Shown: positions 59,164-64,000 of the stretch, piece after piece
How the letters are laid out: every line of letters starts with the position of its first letter
Position numbering within the stretch: position 1 is the stretch's first letter
Assembly (NCBI RefSeq): GCF_028609805.1
Contig: NZ_CP063189.1
Location: forward strand, 62,001 to 126,000
Direction: 5' to 3'
DNA: 64,000 nt
Origin: Corynebacterium massiliense DSM 45435
GTDB taxonomy: Bacteria; Actinomycetota; Actinomycetes; Mycobacteriales; Mycobacteriaceae
Notes under the pieces: generated by a model
Seen by the model: the letters and a program-made list of their open reading frames with translations, nothing else
Told to the model about the DNA's origin: nothing
Database searches by the model: none
Translations under genes and position numbers: made by a program

Positions 59164-60408
59164 ATGCCAGCACGGTATGACGCGGCCCGCGTGCGCGGCC
59201 TCTATACCGGCTTATCCGACGGATGGACCTACCTGAACGCGCACGACACGCCGCAGTTGGCGGAGCGTGTCGCGGCAGGTGTCGCCCGGTCATTCCGCAT
59301 GTCCACCGCCGTCGCGAGCTTCGACGTCCCCACCGGTACGCATTCCGCGCGCCCGGAGGCCGGCCGCCTCGAGGGCCACAACTTGGTCGACAGCGCGCGC
59401 ATCGCCGTGGCCGATCTCGTCGGCGCAAGTGCGGATCGCGTCGTGCTCGGCCCGAGCCTGCCCGCGCTGTACCAGGCGCTCGCCCAGGTCATCTCGCCGC
59501 TGTTGCGGTCCAATTCCTCGGTGGTGCTGTCCCGGCTGGATCCGCCGGTGCTCGCCCGCGCGTTCCGCGGCATCGACGCGGAGGTGCGGTGGGCCGAGCC
59601 GGACCTGGGGACCGGGGAGCTGCCGGCGTACCAGTTCGCGGAGCTTGTCGATGGCTCCACCCGCCTCGTCTCCCTCTCCGCCTCGCACGAGCTGCTCGGC
59701 ACCGTCGCGCCGGCGGAGGAGATCTTCGACATCGTGCACGAGAAGTCCCGTGCGTGGACGCTTCTCGATGTCTCCAGCCTCGCGCCCTACCGTCCCATCG
59801 ACGCCGACGAGCTCGACGCGGATATCCTGGGCATCGATCTCGCCGAGCTGGGCGGACCGCAGGTCGCCGCGCTCATCTTCCGCGATACCAAGATGTTCCG
59901 CCGCATCGACGCGTTAAGCCCGGAGCGCGAAAACAGCGGGGCGGGCCAGCTAGAAACCCCAGTCTCCGCCGGGCTGGCCGGCGGCGTGGGCCCGCTGGCC
60001 GACCACCTCGCGGACCTGGTCGCGGGCCAGAAGGGCTCGCGGCGGCGCCGGATCGTCAGCTCCATGACCTCGCTGCAGGGCTACCTCGACGGACTGGGCC
60101 ACGATCTGTACACGTTCCTGGGCACCCTGCCGGCGGTGCACATCCTCGGCGTGACCGGGGAGGCCGCGGCGGACGCGACCGACAACCGCCTGCCGCGCAT
60201 CTCTTTCGCGGTCCGCGGCGTGCCCGCGGAGACGGTGCACCAGCGCCTCTTCGACAACGGGCTGGTGACCACCTTGTCCCCGCGCACCCCGCTTCTGACC
60301 AACATGGGCGTCGACGAGATCGGCGGCGCGGTCACCGTGGCGCTCGGCCCGTTCAACACGTCCGCCGACGTGGAGCACTTAACCCGGGTGCTCGCCTCGC
60401 TGGCGTAA
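59164..60408 (+). CDS. Aminotransferase class V-like protein lacking the PLP lysine
   Basis: The protein has 414 residues with the fold of cysteine-desulfurase/class V aminotransferases (VC1184-like subfamily; Rv3778c is the syntenic mycobacterial gene). The PLP-ring Asp region is LLDVSSLAPYRPID near residue 200. At the place of the SxHKxxGP Schiff-base motif the sequence reads DLAELGGPQ near 222, so His and Lys are replaced by Ala and Glu. It probably does not bind PLP covalently. GGGGAGGAC precedes the ATG, with TATAAA further upstream. Conservation in the galactan cluster suggests a structural or regulatory role. Confidence 0.75.
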   Translation: MPARYDAARVRGLYTGLSDGWTYLNAHDTPQLAERVAAGVARSFRMSTAVASFDVPTGTHSARPEAGRLEGHNLVDSARIAVADLVGASADRVVLGPSLPALYQALAQVISPLLRSNSSVVLSRLDPPVLARAFRGIDAEVRWAEPDLGTGELPAYQFAELVDGSTRLVSLSASHELLGTVAPAEEIFDIVHEKSRAWTLLDVSSLAPYRPIDADELDADILGIDLAELGGPQVAALIFRDTKMFRRIDALSPERENSGAGQLETPVSAGLAGGVGPLADHLADLVAGQKGSRRRRIVSSMTSLQGYLDGLGHDLYTFLGTLPAVHILGVTGEAAADATDNRLPRISFAVRGVPAETVHQRLFDNGLVTTLSPRTPLLTNMGVDEIGGAVTVALGPFNTSADVEHLTRVLASLA

Positions 60409-60419
60409 ACGCTTTTCGT

Positions 60420-61376
60420 TTAGACCTCGAGGACGACCTTGCCGGTGGAGTCGCCGGAGTCCAAGTATTCGTGGGCGGCGGCGGCATCGGCAAGCGGGAA
60501 CGTCTTGGTCAGGGAATGGGTGATCTTTCCTTCCTCGATAAGCGGCCACACGTGCTCTTCGGTGGAGCGGCAGATGGCCGCCTTCATCTCCGTTGGCCGG
60601 GCGCGCAGCGTGGTGGCGTGGACGGATAGTCGGCGCGGCATCATCCGGCCCAGTGACAGCGTGCCCTTGGGCCCGCCCTGCACGGCGATGACCACGAGCT
60701 GGCCGTCGGTGGCCAGGCACTTGATGTTGTCCTCCAGGTAGGGCCCGCCCACCACGTCGAGGATCACGTTGCACGAGCCCTTGAGCTTGTCGACGAAGCT
60801 GTCTTCCTTGTAGTTGATGGCGATGTCGGCGCCCAAGTTCTTGCAGTACTCGAGCTTTTCTGCCGAGCCGGCCGTCACGGCCACCTCCGCGCCGAGCGCC
60901 TTGCACAGCTGGATGGCAAAGGAACCGATGCCGCCGGAGCCGCCGTGGATAAGCACGCGGTCGCCCTCCTTGACTCCTGCGACCATCCCCAGGTTGGACC
61001 ACACGGTGGTGGCGACCTCCACCACCGCGGCGGTCTCGGTGAGGCTCAGCTCCTTCGGGATGGGCATAAGCTGGCCTTCGGGCACGGCGACGTACTCGGC
61101 GTAGCCACCGCCGGCCAGCAGGCAGGCGACCTCTTCGCCGACTTCACGGTCGGTGTCGCCGGCATCGGCAATCGTGCCGGTGCACTCCAGGCCGATGATC
61201 TCGGAGGCGCCCTTCGGCGGCGGGTAGTTGCCCTGTGCTTGCACGAGGTCGGCGCGGTTCACGCCGGCGGCGGCGACTTTGACCAAGACCTCGCCGGATT
61301 GAAGTTTCGGCGTCTCGGTTTCTCGCAGCTCCAGGGAGCGGGGATCGTCGGTATTCGTCTGCTGGATTGCCTTCAT
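60420..61376 (-). CDS. Quinone oxidoreductase-like MDR protein
   Basis: The protein has 318 residues and is a zinc-free medium-chain dehydrogenase. It has AAAGVNRADLVQAQGNYPPP near residue 35, the quinone oxidoreductase (Qor/TIGR02824) pattern, and the NADP motif HGGSGGIGSFAIQL near 145. Rv3777 is the syntenic mycobacterial gene. ATG 61376 with GGAAGG upstream is used; the longer reading would run across the tRNA gene. It diverges from tRNA-Ser. Confidence 0.88.
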   Translation of the reverse strand: MKAIQQTNTDDPRSLELRETETPKLQSGEVLVKVAAAGVNRADLVQAQGNYPPPKGASEIIGLECTGTIADAGDTDREVGEEVACLLAGGGYAEYVAVPEGQLMPIPKELSLTETAAVVEVATTVWSNLGMVAGVKEGDRVLIHGGSGGIGSFAIQLCKALGAEVAVTAGSAEKLEYCKNLGADIAINYKEDSFVDKLKGSCNVILDVVGGPYLEDNIKCLATDGQLVVIAVQGGPKGTLSLGRMMPRRLSVHATTLRARPTEMKAAICRSTEEHVWPLIEEGKITHSLTKTFPLADAAAAHEYLDSGDSTGKVVLEV

Positions 61377-61430
61377 GCCCTTCCACAGTAAACGCGCAAA
61401 ACCCATTTCGGCTACGCGCGGGTGGTCGGG

Positions 61431-61436
61431 TACGCT
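61431..61436 (+). promoter_or_regulatory. -10 box of tRNA-Ser
   Basis: TACGCT lies 30 bp before the mature tRNA 5' end. The leader carries a short hairpin CTCGCC-ATTC-GGCGAG (61445-61460), which may guide 5' processing. Confidence 0.55.
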
Positions 61437-61466
61437 GTTCACGTCTCGCCATTCGGCGAGGACACG

Positions 61467-61554
<88 letters not shown>

Positions 61555-61555
61555 G

Positions 61556-62542
61556 CTACCTGTTGTACGGCGTGCCCGTCCAGCTAAATGGACGGCTCAC
61601 TAGCTGCTCACCTAGCTCGTAGCGTTCCAGCTCGCGGGTGGAATCATCGCCGGTGAACCTCATGCCGTCGTCCGTTGTCTCCCAGTGCAATTCCACAGTC
61701 TCCACGGGCTCTTCGTCCCATCCGGGACCGGCATTCGTTTCGTCGTTGGTCATGGGCTCCGATAGCTCAAGGGTGATGTGATCACCGTCGACGGTGTAGA
61801 AGCCGTACTGCAGGTCGCCGTTGACGCGGCGGAGGGAGAACATGTGCTCTTGGTCGGGGCCTGCGTCCATGTTGCCTAAGGCGAGGTAGTGCCAGCGGGT
61901 GTCATCGGCAAGCGAGTCTGCGGGTTGGTCGCTGTCCTGGGTGACCTCGTAGACGCCAGCCAATTGCGTGCTCTCCGGGCGCAGTAGGTGCGGTAACCCC
62001 ACGGCGGCGGCGTAGGCCGATCCGGCCAGGATGACCACGGTGGCCGCGGCTGGGAACCACCGGGTAAAGCGGTGCACCTTCGGCGACTCGATAAGGCGCG
62101 GCTCCTCCAGTGGGCCGACGGGGCGGCCGGCAATAAACCGTCCAAGCCGCGGCAACCACGGCGCTAAGACGAGGAAGAACAGCACCATTTGGGCGAACGA
62201 CAGCTGCTTGACCGGTACGTCGTAGGTCATGTTGAGCAGCCACACCACACCCAGTGAGACCGTGCCGATGAGACCGCCGAGCCACGCGGTGCGCCGCCAC
62301 AGCACCAGAATTCCTGCGAGGAGTTCGACGGCGCCGGCGGTGAACTGGATGACCGGCGATAGCGCCATGAACGTCCAGAGGAAGCCCATGGGGGACTTCT
62401 CACCCTGCGTGATGAGCAACTGGGAGTAGTCCACTACGCCCATCTGCATGAGGTTGAGCTTCATGACTGCGTAGGGCAGGACCATAAAGCAGATGAGGAG
62501 GCGGGCGATCCAGTGCAGGATCCAGGGAATTTTCTTTTTCAT
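61556..62542 (-). CDS. DoxX-like membrane protein with a large C-terminal extracytoplasmic domain
   Basis: The protein has 328 residues: four membrane helices in the first 135 residues resembling DoxX/terminal quinol-oxidase-subunit-like proteins ([31 protein letters not shown]), then a fifth helix near 160-180, then about 140 mostly acidic residues predicted outside. The C-terminal domain is not recognised. ATG 62542 is used, GTG 62557 is possible; neither has a clear Shine-Dalgarno. The stop lies 1 bp from the tRNA 3' end, and a 7-bp-stem hairpin (61576-61595) lies in the last codons. Confidence 0.75.
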   Translation of the reverse strand: MKKKIPWILHWIARLLICFMVLPYAVMKLNLMQMGVVDYSQLLITQGEKSPMGFLWTFMALSPVIQFTAGAVELLAGILVLWRRTAWLGGLIGTVSLGVVWLLNMTYDVPVKQLSFAQMVLFFLVLAPWLPRLGRFIAGRPVGPLEEPRLIESPKVHRFTRWFPAAATVVILAGSAYAAAVGLPHLLRPESTQLAGVYEVTQDSDQPADSLADDTRWHYLALGNMDAGPDQEHMFSLRRVNGDLQYGFYTVDGDHITLELSEPMTNDETNAGPGWDEEPVETVELHWETTDDGMRFTGDDSTRELERYELGEQLVSRPFSWTGTPYNR

Positions 62543-62615
62543 ACCCGCAATTTTCACCCGCTACCCAGGAAGTTCGCATCAACCTCTGGGCTGAAATCCA
62601 TGTCATCCCCGGGGG

Positions 62616-63725
62616 TTAGAGCTGGTCCTCCAGCCACGCGTTGATGCCGCCGCGCAGGGAGTACAGCGGGCCGTCGAGGCCGCGCTCCTGCAGGATTTTC
62701 ACGGCCTGGGCCGAACGCTTGCCGCCGGCGCAGTGCAAGACGACCGGCTGGTCACGGTCGAGGGCCTGCTCCACCCCGGGAGGGGTGCCGCCGTCCTCGA
62801 TGTCCGCGAGCGGGAAGTTCACGGAGCCGGGGATGGCTGCTTCTACGACCTCTTCCGGATCGCGCACATCGATAATCAGCGCGCCGTCGGGGATGCTGTC
62901 TACTTCTTTCACGTCGTCGTGCATGGTGGTCTCCTCCAGTTCGGCGTTCCGCACAGCACGGGCAAGCACGACCCCCGCAGTGACCCGGCGGGCGGTCTCC
63001 GCGTGCGCGACGACAGGCAGGTACTCCCACGTCCCGTCGAGCGCGGAGAAGTAGCCCACCCGGCCCATGAGCGGGGTGCCTATTCCCGTGACGAGCTTGA
63101 TGGCTTCCATCGCCATCGCAGAACCGACAGTACCGACCACCGGCCCCAACACGCCGGCGGCCGCGCACGACGGCACCGTGCCCGGCGCGGGCGGGGTGGG
63201 GAAGACGTCCTCGAAAAGCGGTCCGTGGCCTGCCCAGAAGACCGACAGCTGCGCGTCGAAACCGAGGATGGATGCCCACACGTGGGGAATCCCCGCCCGC
63301 GCGCACGCCCACGAGGTGAGGTAGCGGGTGGCCAGGTTGTCCGAGCCGTCGAGGACGACGTCGACGTCGGCAAGAAGCCCCTGCGCGTTGTCCCGGGTGA
63401 GCCGGCCGTTTATCGCAGTGACCTCCACCTCCGGGTTGAGGGCATCCAGCGCGGCCCGGGCGGAATCCACCTTGGGCGTGCCCACGGCGGCAGTGGAGTG
63501 GATGACCTGGCGGTGCAGGTTGGACAGGCTGACCTCGTCGTCATCGATCACGGTCACATGGCCCACGCCCGCACCGGCGAGGTAGAGGAGCGCCGGCGAA
63601 CCGAGCCCGCCCGCACCAACGACGAGGACGTGGGCGCGAAGCAGCTTTTCCTGCGCCGCGCCGCCGAAACCGGCCAGGGATACCTGGCGGACGTACCGCG
63701 CCAGCTGCTGGTTGGTCAGGCTCAT
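62616..63725 (-). CDS. MoeB/ThiF-type adenylyltransferase with rhodanese domain (MoeZ-like)
   Basis: The protein has 369 residues. The E1-like domain (about 1-265) has the ATP-binding GAGGLGSPALLYLAGAGVG near residue 38 and SNLHRQVIHST near 67. The C-terminal rhodanese domain (about 285-369) carries the persulfide Cys in LHCAGGKRSAQ near 335. It adenylates and may sulfurate the C-terminus of MoaD or related carriers, as in MoeZ-type actinobacterial proteins for molybdopterin and cysteine synthesis. The start overlaps the moaE stop (63722-63725), supporting the molybdenum-cofactor link. Confidence 0.9.
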   Translation of the reverse strand: MSLTNQQLARYVRQVSLAGFGGAAQEKLLRAHVLVVGAGGLGSPALLYLAGAGVGHVTVIDDDEVSLSNLHRQVIHSTAAVGTPKVDSARAALDALNPEVEVTAINGRLTRDNAQGLLADVDVVLDGSDNLATRYLTSWACARAGIPHVWASILGFDAQLSVFWAGHGPLFEDVFPTPPAPGTVPSCAAAGVLGPVVGTVGSAMAMEAIKLVTGIGTPLMGRVGYFSALDGTWEYLPVVAHAETARRVTAGVVLARAVRNAELEETTMHDDVKEVDSIPDGALIIDVRDPEEVVEAAIPGSVNFPLADIEDGGTPPGVEQALDRDQPVVLHCAGGKRSAQAVKILQERGLDGPLYSLRGGINAWLEDQL

Positions 63726-64000
63726 TCGAGCCCCACCCACTGGGTGCCGCCTTCTGCCAGCTCCTGCTCCTTCCAGATGGGCACGTCCGCCTTGGTGCGG
63801 TCGGCGATCTCCTCGCAGGCCGCAAACGCCGCCCCGCGGTGGGCGGCGGCGACCACGACGACGAAGGCGGCGTGCCCAATCGGCACGTCCCCGGTGCGGT
63901 GGGCCGCCCACGCGCGGACGGGGTGCGCGGCGGTAACGGTGTGGAGCACACGCATCAGCTCGGCGGGGGCGCTCGGGTGCGCCTCGTACGCCAGCGCGGC
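63722..64000 (-). CDS. moaE: Molybdopterin synthase catalytic subunit MoaE (partial)
   Basis: The window edge cuts the gene: the visible 92 residues are the C-terminal part of a usual 140-150. They include HRTGDVPIGHAAFVVVVAAA, AAFAACEEIADRTKADVPIW and the catalytic KEQE stretch, all typical of MoaE, which transfers sulfur to precursor Z. It is co-transcribed with the MoeB-rhodanese gene by a 4-bp overlap. Confidence 0.88.
   Translation of the reverse strand, partial: AALAYEAHPSAPAELMRVLHTVTAAHPVRAWAAHRTGDVPIGHAAFVVVVAAAHRGAAFAACEEIADRTKADVPIWKEQELAEGGTQWVGLE

Noticed and set aside
61576..61595. Hairpin as terminator for the tRNA
   Set aside because: The 7-bp stem has no T-run on the plus strand and lies within the DoxX-like coding end.

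Overview
The window is a gene-dense, high-GC chromosomal segment of a Corynebacterium species (or a very close mycolic-acid relative). The strongest taxonomic evidence is the arabinogalactan block at 42.5-61.4 kb. It holds a single Emb arabinosyltransferase, AftA, DprE2, DprE1, GtrA proteins, GlfT1, the Wzt/Wzm galactan exporter, an aminotransferase-V-like protein and a Qor-like reductase, in an order matching the M. tuberculosis Rv3777-Rv3793 neighbourhood as I remember it. BioB with a BioQ-type operator, DtxR-type iron boxes, a DUF222/HNH endonuclease family and many leaderless genes (a TANNNT -10 box 6-8 nt before the start codon) also fit Corynebacterium. No rRNA, CRISPR array, transposase or prophage was seen.

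Layout. 0-5.1 kb: an HNH endonuclease gene preceded by inverted DnaA-box-like repeats, then a minus-strand NarL-type two-component system with an ABC-2 exporter. 5.2-8.4 kb: a tight three-gene operon of uncharacterised membrane proteins. 8.5-16.5 kb: a membrane acyltransferase-like protein with an esterase, a Tat-exported phospholipase C, a Tat-exported PhoD phosphatase with a beta-sandwich partner, and an M20 peptidase. 16.5-20 kb: bioB with its small helper bsaP, a promoter/DtxR-box/terminator unit that looks like an iron-controlled small RNA, AMP nucleosidase, and ferritin with its own DtxR-like box. 20-29.7 kb: a small membrane protein, a ROK regulator, LOG, a DUF885 protein, AbrB-like and TSUP membrane proteins, HrpB, AlkB and an SDR. 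29.7-35.4 kb: choline uptake and oxidation to glycine betaine (betT, betB, betA). 35.6-42.6 kb: a LysE-type exporter, small conserved proteins, VOC and amidohydrolase proteins, an M13 metallopeptidase, an alpha/beta-hydrolase with no nucleophile, and a PepSY-type membrane protein.

42.5-61.4 kb is cell-wall synthesis. DprE1/DprE2 make decaprenyl-phosphoryl-arabinose, GtrA-type proteins may help present it, AftA primes and Emb extends arabinan, GlfT1 starts galactan and Wzm/Wzt exports it. Three accessory pieces sit inside: an HNH gene with an in-frame stop between aftA and emb, a pRiA4b-ORF3-like gene, and a lower-GC cassette encoding a secreted glycine-zipper protein with two cysteines plus an overlapping small membrane gene. 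61.4-64 kb holds tRNA-Ser(UGA), a DoxX-like protein, a MoeB-rhodanese fusion and the end of moaE.

Most worth following up: the putative DtxR-controlled small RNA; the 11-mer GCTTGCCGATG, present at least 13 times and far above chance; the glycine-zipper cassette, which looks like a bacteriocin/immunity pair; the unknown three-gene membrane operon; and two conserved proteins that have lost catalytic residues.
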